Shown: positions 42,305 to 52,413, counted from the stretch's first letter. The stretch is DNA of 64,000 bases from Lutibacter citreus (GCF_003260195.1 NZ_QEIH01000006.1:248001-312000), one strand, 5' to 3'. Notes: generated from the sequence alone by a model not told the origin. A program made the numbers and translations.

Positions 42305-42922
42305 TTATTTAATTGGTTCTGGTTCAGAGATTATCTGCGGATAGCTATCTTTCAATAAATCTATTTTCGCTTTTAATTTCTCACCTCCATTATCGTTGTA
42401 CTCTTTTAACATCTCCTTATAAGACACCTTATATTTCTGCAAAGCTAAACGGTTTCTTAAATCATTATATGCTGCTTCAATTTCATTTTGAATTGATACA
42501 TACATACCATAACTAGTACCTCTATCACTTTGTAAAGAAATAATTGCTTTAGATGGATGATCCGATGATGCTGGATCTTTTGCTCCCTGACAATAATCAC
42601 ATGCCTCTCCTGGTTTATCTCCTTTTGGGGCAGAAAGACCACCACCATTGTCAATAAAATCCATTGCTATTTTTCTTAAATCTGAAACTTGAATAAAGTC
42701 AGTACCTTCAATAAGAATTTGATTATTTCTGTTAACAGTAATATCTAAAACATTCTTTTCTTTAATAGTTACTTCTGGAGTATCCTCAGATTTCTCAGGT
42801 AATTTTCTAGAAATACCAGAATCTACATCCATAGTAGTTGTTACTAAGAAAAATATTAAAAGCAAGAACGCAATGTCTGCCATAGAACCAGCATTTATTT
42901 CTGAATTTTCTCTTCTTGCCAT
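42305..42922 (-). CDS. exbD: ExbD/TolR-family energy transducer subunit (first copy)
   Basis: 205 residues. N-terminal INAGSMADIAFLLLIFFLVT carries the membrane Asp. The periplasmic domain (NVLDITVNRNNQILIEG) has a Bacteroidota-type insertion containing a CxxC (ACDYCQGAKDP), possibly metal-binding or disulfide-forming. The end GMYVSIQNEIEAAYNDLRNR matches ExbD. It sits 8 nt from each neighbour in the operon. Confidence 0.9.
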   Translation of the reverse strand: MARRENSEINAGSMADIAFLLLIFFLVTTTMDVDSGISRKLPEKSEDTPEVTIKEKNVLDITVNRNNQILIEGTDFIQVSDLRKIAMDFIDNGGGLSAPKGDKPGEACDYCQGAKDPASSDHPSKAIISLQSDRGTSYGMYVSIQNEIEAAYNDLRNRLALQKYKVSYKEMLKEYNDNGGEKLKAKIDLLKDSYPQIISEPEPIK

Positions 42923-42929
42923 AGTTCTA

Positions 42930-43391
42930 TTATTTTACTAATCCTTTAACAAAATCTAATAGGAAAAACACTAAACCAATAGCTCCTAAGATAAAACTAA
43001 AGTTTATTCCTGTACTTACCCATTTTGAAATACTACCTGCTTCTCCATCTGGTAAAACTCTACCACTAACATCTAATACAGCTCCATCAGGTGAAACAGC
43101 ATAAGCAATTACAAGAAATACAGCTAAAGCTCCAAGTCCTATTAATGTTCTTTTAAGTCCTTGTGGATTCTTTACTAAATTTACAAATGAAAATACTACA
43201 GTAAGAATACCTGTGGCAATTAAAATAAATTTTGCAAAGCTAATAAACGGTGAAACAATGCTCGCTTGTACATCGGCATCTGTTTCTATTGTATCATCAC
43301 CTATCATAACAATTCTAATGAAAAAGTAGAAAGCTACTAATCCAATTAAACCTGTTACCAAGGTTAAGATTTTTGATAATTTCTTATTCAT
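42930..43391 (-). CDS. Small membrane protein of the ExbB/ExbD operon
   Basis: 153 residues with about four transmembrane helices (LTLVTGLIGLVAFYFFIRIV, FILIATGILTVVFSFVNLV, LIGLGALAVFLVIAYAV, FSFILGAIGLVFFLLDFV). No enzymatic motif. Genes like this are regularly found between exbB and exbD in flavobacteria, so a structural part of the complex is likely but not shown. Confidence 0.75.
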   Translation of the reverse strand: MNKKLSKILTLVTGLIGLVAFYFFIRIVMIGDDTIETDADVQASIVSPFISFAKFILIATGILTVVFSFVNLVKNPQGLKRTLIGLGALAVFLVIAYAVSPDGAVLDVSGRVLPDGEAGSISKWVSTGINFSFILGAIGLVFFLLDFVKGLVK

Positions 43392-43399
43392 AATAACTC

Positions 43400-44143
43400 T
43401 TATTTTTTGTGTCTAACCAAAAGGTCAACAAGTGAAATTGATGCGTCTTCCATATTATTTACAATACTATCTACTTTAGAGATAATGTAATTATAAAAAA
43501 TTTGAAGAATAATTGCAACAACCAAACCAAATACTGTTGTTAATAAGGCTACTTTAATACCCCCAGCAACTACTGTTGGAGAAATATCACCCGCTGCTTG
43601 AATAGAGTCAAATGCACTAATCATACCAATTACAGTTCCCATGAAACCAAGCATTGGTGCTAAAGCAATAAATAAAGATAACCAAGAAATGTTCTTTTCT
43701 AACAATCCCATTTGAACTCCACCGTAACCAACAACTGCTTTTTCAGCTGCGTCTACACCTTCGTCCATTCTATCTAAACCTTGATAAAATATTGAAGCTA
43801 CAGGTCCTTTTGTATTTCTACAAACCTCTTTTGCTGCTTCTACACCTCCAGAAGCTAAAGCTTCATCTACTTTATTCACTAATTTCTTAGTGTTTGTAGT
43901 GGCCATATTAAGATAAATAATTCTTTCAATTGCAATTGCCAACCCTAAAATTAAGGCTACTAATACAATTCCCATAAAAAATGGTCCACCTTCAATAAAA
44001 CGTTGTTTCAATTCTTGGTGAAATGTTTTCGATTCCGCATCAGCAACTTGTTCTGTTTTTGCTGAATCTTGTGCAATAGCTTTAGGAGCTGCTCCAAATA
44101 ACAATAATCCTGTAATTGCAAGGATAGTAAATACTCTTTTCAT
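43400..44143 (-). CDS. exbB: MotA/TolQ/ExbB-family proton channel protein
   Basis: 247 residues. Signal-like first helix (VFTILAITGLLLFGAAPKAI) and a second membrane anchor (GPFFMGIVLVALILGLAIAI), then a cytoplasmic loop and the conserved pair of helices LSLFIALAPMLGFMGTVIGM and ISPTVVAGGIKVALLTTVFG. With the two ExbD proteins it should form the proton-driven motor energising TonB. First gene of the operon; a weak -7-like box TATATTTA lies at 44182-44175. Confidence 0.9.
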   Translation of the reverse strand: MKRVFTILAITGLLLFGAAPKAIAQDSAKTEQVADAESKTFHQELKQRFIEGGPFFMGIVLVALILGLAIAIERIIYLNMATTNTKKLVNKVDEALASGGVEAAKEVCRNTKGPVASIFYQGLDRMDEGVDAAEKAVVGYGGVQMGLLEKNISWLSLFIALAPMLGFMGTVIGMISAFDSIQAAGDISPTVVAGGIKVALLTTVFGLVVAIILQIFYNYIISKVDSIVNNMEDASISLVDLLVRHKK

Positions 44144-44452
44144 CGTGTAATAGTTAATTATTAATTTTATGGTTTAAATATACTTAATTTTTCAAAAGCA
44201 AAAGAAATTTAACAAGAGTAAATTTATTCATCAAAAAAATCTCATCAATCACAGCTTTTGCGAATGGCAAGTAACAAAAAAATGTTGAATTTTGAAAATT
44301 TTAAAGCCACTTTAAATTATTTTTTTTTTAGCTTTAGGTTTTCAATAAAACTAAAAATAAATTGAGTAATTGTAATTTTTATTACAAAATTAATGATAAA
44401 TCCAAAAATTGATTGCAAAATTTTTAATAAATGGAGACTCGAATTTTAATTA
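44144..44452. other. 309-bp intergenic region, exbB side
   Basis: AT-rich, no convincing ORF, RNA or terminator. The only signal is the weak minus-strand -7-like box TATATTTA at 44175-44182 for exbB. Confidence 0.5.
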
Positions 44453-45481
44453 TTAACTGATTTCTCCTCTCAATGAAGTTTCAAATAATTCTTTAAATCT
44501 CAATTTCGGAATATCTTGACCTAATAAGTACATTAATTTCGCTAAAGCGGACTCTGTTGTTATGTCTTTTCCACTAATTATTCCCATATCTCTTAGTCTT
44601 TCACTTGTCTCATAATGCCCCATAATAACCGCACCACTATTACATTGTGTAACATTAACAATTTTCAATCCTTCATTTAAATATTTTTCTAAAAGTTCTA
44701 AGAACCAACTTTCAGTTAAAGCATTTCCAGAGCCATAAGTTTCCATAATTACTCCTTTTAAATTCTTAATTGACAAAATACTTTCTACCATTCTTTTCTG
44801 AATTCCAGGGAAAATTTTCAAAATTACAATATCATTATTTAAGTTTTTTCTAACTACTAATTGTTTAACTGTTATTGTCTTTTTAAGTAACTCTCTATTA
44901 AATTTTAAATAAACTCCACTTTCAGCCAAAGGCATTAAGTTTGGAGACGAAAAAGCTTCAAAATGTTCCGAATTAACTTTTGTTGTTCTATTTGCTCTAT
45001 ATAATTTATATTCAAAATACAAACAAACTTCGGATATAACGGGTAATCCACCTTCTTGAGATGAAGCTATTTCTATTGATGTTATTAAATTTTCCTTTGC
45101 ATCTGTTCTTAAATCTCCAATAGGCAATTGAGAACCCGTAAAAATTACTGGTTTCGACAAATTTTCTAACATAAAACTAATAGCTGAAGAAGTGTAAGAC
45201 ATGGTATCGGAGCCATGTAAAACCACAAAACCATTAAAATCCTGATAATTATCCTCAATTATTTCACAAATAGATACCCAATGCTGTGGATTCATATTTG
45301 AAGAATCAATAGGTTTTTCTAATGAAACACTTTCAATTTTACAATTTAAAAAATTAATCTCCGGTATTTGTTTTAATAAATTATCAAAATTAAATGCCTT
45401 TAGAGCTCCAGTTGTAAAGTCTTTTACCATACCTATTGTACCTCCAGTATAGATCAAAAGAATTTTAGGGATTTTTGTCAT
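44453..45481 (-). CDS. ansA: Type I L-asparaginase
   Basis: 342 residues, cytoplasmic (no signal peptide). ILLIYTGGTIGMVKD carries the first catalytic Thr, FVVLHGSDTMSYTSSAI the second Thr with Asp, and FTGSQLPIGDLRTDAKEN the catalytic Lys. The C-terminal domain has TYGSGNA and QCNSGAVIMGHYE. It hydrolyses asparagine to aspartate and ammonia. Divergent from the zinc peptidase gene (78-bp gap). Confidence 0.94.
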   Translation of the reverse strand: MTKIPKILLIYTGGTIGMVKDFTTGALKAFNFDNLLKQIPEINFLNCKIESVSLEKPIDSSNMNPQHWVSICEIIEDNYQDFNGFVVLHGSDTMSYTSSAISFMLENLSKPVIFTGSQLPIGDLRTDAKENLITSIEIASSQEGGLPVISEVCLYFEYKLYRANRTTKVNSEHFEAFSSPNLMPLAESGVYLKFNRELLKKTITVKQLVVRKNLNNDIVILKIFPGIQKRMVESILSIKNLKGVIMETYGSGNALTESWFLELLEKYLNEGLKIVNVTQCNSGAVIMGHYETSERLRDMGIISGKDITTESALAKLMYLLGQDIPKLRFKELFETSLRGEIS

Positions 45482-45559
45482 TTTGTCTTATTAATTAAAT
45501 TGGAATAATTTATGTTGTAAATTTATCAAATTAATACATATTAACTAAAAAATAAAAAC

Positions 45560-46255
45560 ATGATAGGTTATTATATTATAATTGGTCTTATATCGCTTGT
45601 AAGCTGGTTAGTAAGCCAACAATTAAAAAAGAAGTTTAAAAAATATTCACAAATTCATTTAAAAAATGGCTTAAGTGGTCGTGAAATTGCAGAAAAAATG
45701 CTTCACGATAATGGTATAAATGATGTTTCTGTTATCTCAACTCCAGGTAAATTAACAGACCATTACAATCCTACCAATAAAACGGTTAATTTAAGTGAAT
45801 CTGTTTACAATGAAAGAAATGCTTCTGCAGCCGCAGTTGCATCTCATGAGGTTGGCCATGCCGTTCAACACGCAAATGCATACAAATGGTTAACCATGCG
45901 TTCTCAATTAGTTCCAGTTGTAAATATCTCTTCAAAATTTTCAATTTGGTTAGTAATTGGAGGTCTTGCTTTAGGAGCTGCACAATCTTCCGGTTTAGGT
46001 TTTTATGTTGCAATAGCGGGTTTAATTATGATGGGGCTAGCCACATTATTTAGCTTTATAACTTTACCCGTAGAATATGATGCAAGCAATAGAGCGTTAG
46101 CTTGGTTAAAAACAAATAATATGTTAACTAATTCGGAACAAGATGGTGCTCAAGACGCGCTTAAATGGGCTGCTAGAACATATTTAGTAGCTGCAATAGG
46201 CTCTTTAGCAATGTTATTTTATTGGGGATTAAGACTTTTAGGATCAAGAGACTAG
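45560..46255 (+). CDS. Membrane zinc metallopeptidase (YugP-like)
   Basis: 231 residues. An N-terminal helix (YYIIIGLISLVSWLV), then KLTDHYNPTNKTVNLSESVY and the zinc motif VASHEVGHAVQHANAY (HExxH), followed by three further helices (KFSIWLVIGGLALGAAQSSG, AGLIMMGLATLFSFITL, YLVAAIGSLAMLFYWGLRLL). The VEYDASNRALAWL segment is also typical of this family and may provide the third ligand. The substrate is unknown; probably membrane-protein turnover. Confidence 0.88.
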   Translation: MIGYYIIIGLISLVSWLVSQQLKKKFKKYSQIHLKNGLSGREIAEKMLHDNGINDVSVISTPGKLTDHYNPTNKTVNLSESVYNERNASAAAVASHEVGHAVQHANAYKWLTMRSQLVPVVNISSKFSIWLVIGGLALGAAQSSGLGFYVAIAGLIMMGLATLFSFITLPVEYDASNRALAWLKTNNMLTNSEQDGAQDALKWAARTYLVAAIGSLAMLFYWGLRLLGSRD

Positions 46256-46478
46256 TCTTAAATTTTAATTAATCTACTAATTTCTGATCTAATCATATAA
46301 AAATTTCGGCATGAAAAAACCTTTTATACATTGAATATCTTAGTTAAAGATTCTTATTAAACATTTATTGTCTTTGCATAATACTTATTTAAAACAGACC
46401 AATAATTTAATGTATAATGATTTTATATAACCTTTAGAATTTCTTTAATTCTTTTAATTAATGAAGAATATTTAAAAT

Positions 46479-46530
46479 AAACGTATAAAAAAAAGGATAT
46501 GAAAACTCATATCCTTTTTTTTATACGTTT
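46479..46530. terminator. Long palindromic bidirectional terminator
   Basis: A perfect 24-bp inverted repeat (46479-46502 / 46507-46530, loop AAAC) whose core GGATATGA/TCATATCC is flanked by eight A/T. It serves accC on the minus strand and possibly the zinc peptidase gene. The rest of 46256-46478 shows nothing. Confidence 0.85.
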
Positions 46531-46540
46531 ATTAGAGAAA

Positions 46541-47893
46541 CTAATCTTCTTCTAATGGAGCAATTACAAAATCCTCCATGAATTTAGTAGTATAATTTCC
46601 TGATAAATACCCTTCATCTCTCATTAATTGTCTATGAAAAGGAATTGTAGTTTTAACACCTTCAATTACAAATTCATCCAAAGCTCTCCTCATTTTACTA
46701 ATTGCTTCTTCTCTTGTTTGAGCAGTAGTAATTAATTTAGCAATCATAGAATCGTAATTTGGTGGTATAGTATACCCTGCATATACATGAGTATCAACTC
46801 TTACTCCGTGACCTCCTGGAATATGTAATGTTTCTATTTTACCAGGATTTGGTCTAAAATCATTATAAGGATCTTCAGCATTTATTCTACATTCAATTGA
46901 ATGCAATTTAGGAATATAATTTTTTCCTGAAATTGGAATTCCCGCAGCAACTTTAATTTGTTCATATATTAAATCATAATCTATTACCTGTTCTGTAATT
47001 GGATGTTCTACCTGAATACGAGTATTCATTTCCATAAAATAGAAATTTCTGTGCTTATCTACCAAAAATTCTATTGTACCGGCTCCTTCATATTTTATAG
47101 ACTCAGTTGCCTTTACAGCTGCATCTCCCATTTTATTTCTTAACTGGGCAGTCATAAATGGTGATGGTGACTCTTCTGTTAATTTTTGATGACGACGTTG
47201 AATAGAACAATCTCTTTCTGATAAATGACATGCTTTTCCAAATGAATCTCCAATAACTTGAATTTCAATATGGCGAGGCTCTTCAATTAACTTCTCCATA
47301 TACATTCCATCATTAGCAAAACAAGCAAAAGCTTCTTGACGAGCAGCGTCCCAAAGTTCTCTTAAGTTTTCTTTTTTCCAAACGGCTCTCATTCCTTTAC
47401 CTCCACCTCCGGCAGTTGCTTTTAACATAACAGGAAAACCCATTTCATCTGCTAAAGCTTCTGCTTCTTCAAAAGTTTCTAAAATTCCATCAGATCCAGG
47501 AATAGTTGGTACTCCCGCAGCTTTCATTGTAGCTCTAGCGGAAGCTTTATCTCCCATCTGGCTAATCATATCAGCTGTAGCTCCAATAAATTTGATTCCG
47601 TGTTCTTCACAAAGTTTAGAAAATTTAGCATTTTCAGCTAAAAATCCATAACCTGGATGTATTGCATCTGCATTTGTAATTTCGGCAGCTGCTAAAATTG
47701 ATTGCATTTTTAAATAAGACTCACTACTTGGTGGTGGTCCTATACAAACAGCTTCATCTGCAAATCTTACATGTAAACTTTCAGCATCAGCGGTAGAATA
47801 AACTGCCACTGTTTTAACTCCAATTTCTTTACAAGTTCTTATAACTCTTAAAGCAATTTCACCTCTATTCGCTATTAAAATTTTTTTAAACAT
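46541..47893 (-). CDS. accC: Biotin carboxylase subunit of acetyl-CoA carboxylase
   Basis: 450 residues. [20 protein letters not shown] start, ATP-grasp glycine loop [45 protein letters not shown] (catalytic Arg and metal ligands) and [16 protein letters not shown]. It carboxylates the biotin on AccB using bicarbonate and ATP, the first step of fatty acid synthesis. Downstream of accB in fabH-accB-accC order; ends at the long terminator. Confidence 0.96.
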   Translation of the reverse strand: MFKKILIANRGEIALRVIRTCKEIGVKTVAVYSTADAESLHVRFADEAVCIGPPPSSESYLKMQSILAAAEITNADAIHPGYGFLAENAKFSKLCEEHGIKFIGATADMISQMGDKASARATMKAAGVPTIPGSDGILETFEEAEALADEMGFPVMLKATAGGGGKGMRAVWKKENLRELWDAARQEAFACFANDGMYMEKLIEEPRHIEIQVIGDSFGKACHLSERDCSIQRRHQKLTEESPSPFMTAQLRNKMGDAAVKATESIKYEGAGTIEFLVDKHRNFYFMEMNTRIQVEHPITEQVIDYDLIYEQIKVAAGIPISGKNYIPKLHSIECRINAEDPYNDFRPNPGKIETLHIPGGHGVRVDTHVYAGYTIPPNYDSMIAKLITTAQTREEAISKMRRALDEFVIEGVKTTIPFHRQLMRDEGYLSGNYTTKFMEDFVIAPLEED

Positions 47894-47974
47894 AAATTCT
47901 TCTAATTTTCAATATTAAAAAAACAAATTCCAAAAACATTTTTGGATTTTGAGAATTAAAAATTGTGATTTATA

Positions 47975-48457
47975 TTATGATGGATCTACTAAATATAGAG
48001 GCTGTCCAAATTCAACCGGTGTACCATCTTCTAAAAGAACTTTAACAATTTTACCTGAAACTTCCGCTTCAATTTCGTTAAATAACTTCATAGCCTCAAC
48101 CATACAAACAACAGTATCTGGGCTTACAGAATCACCTACTTCAACAAAAACAGGTTTATCTGGTGATGGTTTTCTATAAAAAGTCCCAATAATTGGTGAT
48201 GTAATTTCAATATATTTTGATTCAACTTCTGAAACTGCATCTTCCGTTGAACTAACTTCTACTGGTGCGGCTGGTGCGGCTGCCATTGGCATTTGCTGCA
48301 TTCCCATTGGAGCTTGCTGTACAATTGTAGTTTCAGTTTTTTCTGAACCTGTTTTAATTGTAATTTTAATGTCCTCCATTTCTAACTTAACTTCACTTGC
48401 TCCCGATTTGGCAACAAACTTTATTAAATTTTGAATATCTTTTAATTCCATATTCAT
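47975..48457 (-). CDS. accB: Biotin carboxyl carrier protein
   Basis: 160 residues. N-terminal helix (KDIQNLIKFVAKSGASEVKL), a Pro/Ala/Met-rich linker (MGMQQMPMAAAPAAPVEVSS), then the biotinyl domain with the biotinylation site CMVEAMKLFNEIEAEVSG (Lys in AMKL) and the thumb typical of acetyl-CoA carboxylase BCCP (SPIIGTFYRKPSPDKPVFVE). Works with AccC. Spaced 23 nt after fabH. Confidence 0.96.
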   Translation of the reverse strand: MNMELKDIQNLIKFVAKSGASEVKLEMEDIKITIKTGSEKTETTIVQQAPMGMQQMPMAAAPAAPVEVSSTEDAVSEVESKYIEITSPIIGTFYRKPSPDKPVFVEVGDSVSPDTVVCMVEAMKLFNEIEAEVSGKIVKVLLEDGTPVEFGQPLYLVDPS

Positions 48458-48480
48458 TAAGTTTTAGTTATTAATTTAAT

Positions 48481-49476
48481 TTAAGAATTATAAGCCCATT
48501 TAAGATAGATTGACCCCCAGGTGAATCCACCTCCAAATGCTGCGAAAATTATTTTATCTCCTTTTTTTAATTGCTTTTCATAATCTGCAATAAGTAGTGG
48601 TAAAGTTGCAGAAGTAGTATTTCCGTAATTCTGAATATTCATCATTACTTTTGAACTATCTAGTTTAATTCTATTGGCAGTTGCTTCGATAATTCTCTTA
48701 TTTGCTTGGTGTGCTGCCAACCAAGTAACATCTTCATTGGTTAAGTTATTTCTTGTCAATATTTTTTCAGCTACATCAGCCATATTGAAAACTGCATTTT
48801 TAAATACCGTTTTACCTTCTTGAAATATATAGTGTTCTTTTTTATCAAAAGTATCTTTATCCCACGGGTAAGAAGACCCACCTCTTTTTGCTCTTAAGAA
48901 TTCTCTTCCTGTACCATCACTTCTTAAATATTCATCTTGAACACCAAATCCTTCTTCGTCTGGCTCAAACAATGCAGCTCCTGCCCCATCACCAAAAATA
49001 ATACAAGTAGCTCTATCTGTATAATCAATAATTGAAGAACATTTATCTGCTCCAATTAATAACACTTTTTTATAACTTCCTGATTCTATATATTTAGCGG
49101 CTACTGACATACCGAACAAAAAACTAGAACAAGCAGCATCCATATCAAACCCAAACGCATTAACTGCTCCAATTTCTGAAGCAACATAAGCAGCTGTTGC
49201 AGCGGCTTGCATATCTGGAGTTGCTGTTGCAACTATAACGAGTTCAATTTCAGCTGGATCTAGGTTCTTCTTTTCAATTAGCTCTTCGGCGGCTTTAATA
49301 GCCATATATGAAGTTCCTAATCCCTCTCCCTTTAAGATTCTTCTTTCTTTTATACCCGTTCGTGAAGTAATCCACTCATCATTAGTATCTACCATCTCCT
49401 CTAACATTTTATTTGTTAAAATGTCTTCGGGCAGGTATTTACCCATGGCTGTAATTGCTGCAGTTATTTTTGTCAT
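48481..49476 (-). CDS. fabH: 3-oxoacyl-ACP synthase III
   Basis: 331 residues. ITAAITAMGKYLPEDILTN, then DTNDEWITSRTGIKERRI. The catalytic triad is complete: Cys in DMDAACSSFLFGM, His in WLAAHQANKRIIEA, Asn in IQNYGNTTSATLPL. It starts fatty acid chains from acetyl-CoA and malonyl-ACP. It lies with accB and accC downstream of rpmF, as in the plsX-fabH arrangement of other bacteria, but no plsX is present in this window. Confidence 0.95.
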   Translation of the reverse strand: MTKITAAITAMGKYLPEDILTNKMLEEMVDTNDEWITSRTGIKERRILKGEGLGTSYMAIKAAEELIEKKNLDPAEIELVIVATATPDMQAAATAAYVASEIGAVNAFGFDMDAACSSFLFGMSVAAKYIESGSYKKVLLIGADKCSSIIDYTDRATCIIFGDGAGAALFEPDEEGFGVQDEYLRSDGTGREFLRAKRGGSSYPWDKDTFDKKEHYIFQEGKTVFKNAVFNMADVAEKILTRNNLTNEDVTWLAAHQANKRIIEATANRIKLDSSKVMMNIQNYGNTTSATLPLLIADYEKQLKKGDKIIFAAFGGGFTWGSIYLKWAYNS

Positions 49477-49582
49477 ATATTATATCTTTTAATAAAAAAA
49501 GAACGTTCAAAGTAATGAAAATAAATTTACTTTTATGTTGAAAAACATCATAAATAAACGAATTCCACTCTAATAAACAAAA

Positions 49583-49610
49583 AAAAACCCTCAAAATGAG
49601 AGTTTTTTAA
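49583..49610 (-). terminator. Terminator after rpmF
   Basis: On the minus strand AAAAACTCTCA, loop TTT, TGAGGGTTTTT. One G-U wobble makes it pair fully only in this direction, so it terminates the rpmF transcript. Confidence 0.75.
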
Positions 49611-49630
49611 CTTCTTTTAATCAATAACTA

Positions 49631-49828
49631 TTAAGCTTGAACTACTTCTTCAGAATCAATTACAATCTGACCTCTGTAATAAAGTTTCCCTTCATGCCAA
49701 TGAGCTCTGTGATATAAATGAGCCTCTCCTGTTGTAGGATCAACTGCAACTTGAGGAGTTACAGCCTTGTAATGAGTTCTTCTTTTATCTCTTCTAGTTT
49801 TCGATATTTTTCTTTTAGGATGTGCCAT
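49631..49828 (-). CDS. rpmF: 50S ribosomal protein L32
   Basis: 65 residues: [20 protein letters not shown], then [20 protein letters not shown]. This is the zinc-free form, lacking the paired cysteines of C+ L32. The start overlaps the end of the DUF177 gene by 14 bp, giving the conserved DUF177-rpmF coupling. Confidence 0.96.
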   Translation of the reverse strand: MAHPKRKISKTRRDKRRTHYKAVTPQVAVDPTTGEAHLYHRAHWHEGKLYYRGQIVIDSEEVVQA

Positions 49829-50384
49829 TACTATTATTTTTTTCTATTAGTATATTCTTAAGTTTATTCCATCTTGGGTCAATTTCTTTTGAGTCATCAA
49901 CCTCCAAATTCTCATCTTTATCTTTAATTTCAAATTCTTTTAATTTTTCTAACATGTCCGATTTTAAAGTTCCATCCTCAACTCCCGGATGTATTCTTTT
50001 TATTGGAACACTCAAAACAATTGCTTCATAAATATATTGAGCAATGTTAAGTTTAAATTCTGAATGAGGTAGTATTAATAATTCCTCATTATCATCATTA
50101 TATTCTTCTCCAAATTTCACAACTAAATAAAAACTTGTTTCTATTGGCTGGTGAAATAACTCGTTTGTTACATCACAGGTAACTTCAACCCAACCAGAAA
50201 AAGTAAAATTTAATTCAAACAGTGTAGGCTTCTTTAAAAAAGAAACATTCACATTTACATTTGAATTGTAAAACTCTTCATACTTAAAAAAATCAAAGAA
50301 CTCTTTCTCTATTTTATAATCAAACTGATAATTCCCCTCTCTTAAACCGATAAAAGAAATATCAAAATCTTTTAAATCTTTCAT
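49815..50384 (-). CDS. DUF177/YceD family protein
   Basis: 189 residues. The family core is [20 protein letters not shown], followed by the acidic segment [20 protein letters not shown] and [17 protein letters not shown]. Members sit upstream of rpmF across bacteria, and the YceD family is implicated in 23S rRNA maturation. The translational overlap with rpmF agrees. No catalytic residues are known for the family. Confidence 0.88.
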   Translation of the reverse strand: MKDLKDFDISFIGLREGNYQFDYKIEKEFFDFFKYEEFYNSNVNVNVSFLKKPTLFELNFTFSGWVEVTCDVTNELFHQPIETSFYLVVKFGEEYNDDNEELLILPHSEFKLNIAQYIYEAIVLSVPIKRIHPGVEDGTLKSDMLEKLKEFEIKDKDENLEVDDSKEIDPRWNKLKNILIEKNNSNGTS

Positions 50385-50452
50385 AATAGAACTACAATTT
50401 GAGCGTGCAAAGATATAAATTATAATATAAAAGAGTAAAAAAAAATGATTTT

Positions 50453-51505
50453 TTATACTTTTTCTTTTGTTTGTTTTGTTTTTAAAACGTTTTCCGTCAA
50501 ACTTTTATACTCTTTTCTTGTTTTAAACACCTTAATAGCTGCGAAAACAGCTTCTTTAAATGAGTTGATATTTGCCTTGCTCTGCCCTGCTAACTCATAG
50601 GCTGTTCCGTGATCTGGCGAGGTTCTAATTTTACTTAATCCCGCAGTGTAATTAACTCCTTCTCCAAAAGATAAGGATTTAAAAGGGCCTAATCCTTGAT
50701 CGTGATACATGGCAAGAACTCCATCAAAATTCTTATAATTTTCTGACCCAAAAAAGCTATCAGCGGCATAAGGACCATAAATAAGTTTCCCTTCGCTTTG
50801 AATTTCGGCAATAGTTGGTCTTATTATTTCATCATCTTCATTTCCTATAACACCATTATCTCCACAATGTGGATTTAAACCTAAAATTGCAATCTTTGGT
50901 TTAGAAATTGCAAAATCAGCTATAAGAGTATTGTATAAAATCTCGACTTTCTTTTTAATTAATTCAGGAGTAACAGTTTCAGATATTTTAGAAACTGGTA
51001 TATGTCCCGTAATTAAACCAATTCTTAAAGAATTTGTCATTAAAATCATTAGGCTTTCACCTTCTAATTTAGATTCTAAATATTCAGTATGTCCCGGAAA
51101 ATGAAATTCTTCAGACTGAATATTATCTTTATTTATTGGAGCTGTTACCAATACATCAATTTCATTATTTGCTAAAGCATTTGTTGCTGCCTCTAAAGAT
51201 TCAAACGCTAATTTACCAGCTTCTGAGGTTGCTTTTCCTAATTCAAGATTTACATCATCTCTCCAAAGGTTTAAAACATTTATTTTCCCTTGAATAATGC
51301 TATCTAAACTTTTAATACCATTTACAGGAACATTAACATTAACTCTTTTTTTATAAGATGAAATTAATTTTGTACTTCCAAAAATTACAGGTGTACAAAA
51401 ATCTAACATCCGCTTATCTGAAAAGGTTTTCAAAATAATTTCTATTCCAATTCCATTAAAATCTCCTATAGAAATTCCTAATTTTATTTTTTCAAATTCG
51501 TCCAT
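50453..51505 (-). CDS. pdxA: 4-hydroxythreonine-4-phosphate dehydrogenase
   Basis: 350 residues from the ATG at 51505 (MDEFEKIKLGISIGDFNGIG). An upstream in-frame ATG at 51562 would add 19 residues unlike the family and would run into the divergent ribE promoter, so it is rejected. Family motifs: FHFPGHTEYLESKL (metal His), LGLNPHCGDNG, MYHDQGLGPFKSLSF (metal His) and TSPDHGTAYELAGQ. It oxidises 4-phosphohydroxy-threonine in the DXP-dependent pyridoxal phosphate pathway, using NAD. Confidence 0.95.
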   Translation of the reverse strand: MDEFEKIKLGISIGDFNGIGIEIILKTFSDKRMLDFCTPVIFGSTKLISSYKKRVNVNVPVNGIKSLDSIIQGKINVLNLWRDDVNLELGKATSEAGKLAFESLEAATNALANNEIDVLVTAPINKDNIQSEEFHFPGHTEYLESKLEGESLMILMTNSLRIGLITGHIPVSKISETVTPELIKKKVEILYNTLIADFAISKPKIAILGLNPHCGDNGVIGNEDDEIIRPTIAEIQSEGKLIYGPYAADSFFGSENYKNFDGVLAMYHDQGLGPFKSLSFGEGVNYTAGLSKIRTSPDHGTAYELAGQSKANINSFKEAVFAAIKVFKTRKEYKSLTENVLKTKQTKEKV

Positions 51506-51565
51506 AAATACGGTTATAATGCTTAATTTTGAGCTTACAAAAGTAATGAAATAAATTAACAAACT

Positions 51566-52150
51566 ATGTTTACAGGTATAATAGAAAGTTTAGGTTTAGT
51601 AAGAAATATTGTTAAAGAAGGTGAAAATTTGCACATAAGTATAGAATGTGATTTTACTTCTGAACTAAAAATTGATCAAAGTGTTGCTCATAATGGAGTT
51701 TGTTTAACAGCAGTTGATATAACAGATAACATATATACGGTAACAGCAATTAAAGAAACTCTTGATAAAACAAATTTAAAACATCTTAAAATTAATGACA
51801 AAATTAATTTAGAACGCGCTATGATTTTAGGAGATCGTTTAGATGGGCATATTGTTCAAGGCCATGTAGATCAAACGGCTGTATGTACAGAAGTTATTGA
51901 AGAAGATGGTAGTTGGGTTTTTAGTTTTGATTATGATAGCTCATTAAATAACGTTACAATTGAAAAAGGTTCTATTACTATTAACGGAACAAGTTTAACG
52001 GTTGTAAACTCAAAAAAGAATAGTTTTTCTGTCGCTATTATTCCATATACATATGAACATACTAATTTTCATACTTTTAAAAATGGATCTGTAGTAAATT
52101 TAGAGTTTGATGTTATTGGTAAATACGTTGCAAGGCTATTAGAAAAATAA
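51566..52150 (+). CDS. ribE: Riboflavin synthase, alpha subunit
   Basis: 194 residues with the two internal lumazine-binding repeats. N-terminal repeat: MFTGIIESLGLVRNI, VAHNGVCLTAVDI. C-terminal repeat: GDRLDGHIVQGHVDQ, ITINGTSLTVVN, IPYTYEHTNF. It dismutates two 6,7-dimethyl-8-ribityllumazine molecules to riboflavin. Divergent from pdxA across a 60-bp gap. It is the last core gene before the island. Confidence 0.95.
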   Translation: MFTGIIESLGLVRNIVKEGENLHISIECDFTSELKIDQSVAHNGVCLTAVDITDNIYTVTAIKETLDKTNLKHLKINDKINLERAMILGDRLDGHIVQGHVDQTAVCTEVIEEDGSWVFSFDYDSSLNNVTIEKGSITINGTSLTVVNSKKNSFSVAIIPYTYEHTNFHTFKNGSVVNLEFDVIGKYVARLLEK

Positions 52151-52366
52151 GAGTTGTTTTTTGCTGAAAAACAACTTCACTAAAGCTTTTGAATTAAAAA
52201 ATATTGAGATAACAACATTAATTTATTTCAAATAAATCGTTTTGTTCAGTCTATAAGTTGTTATTTAAATATAACACATAGGATAGCGAGAAATACTCTT
52301 CAATTTTAGACTGTTTATTTAACTATTTAATTAATAATAAAGAAATTAACACATCCCTTAAATAAG

Positions 52367-52399
52367 AAAGCCTTACAAACATTATATTTGTAAGGCTTT
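52367..52399 (-). terminator. Terminator next to the tRNA remnant
   Basis: AAAGCCTTACAAA / TTTGTAAGGCTTT, a perfect 13-bp stem with 7-nt loop. It lies downstream, in minus orientation, of the tRNA 3' fragment, so it is probably the original terminator of the disrupted tRNA locus. The rest of 52151-52366 shows only a hairpin (GTTGTTTTT/AAAAACAAC) just after ribE. Confidence 0.65.
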
Positions 52400-52413
52400 A
52401 CGTTTCATAAAAG

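Noticed and set aside
52152..52174. Hairpin right after ribE as a terminator
   Set aside because: The stem GTTGTTTTT/AAAAACAAC is A/T-rich and no T-run follows on the plus strand, so terminator function is not supported.
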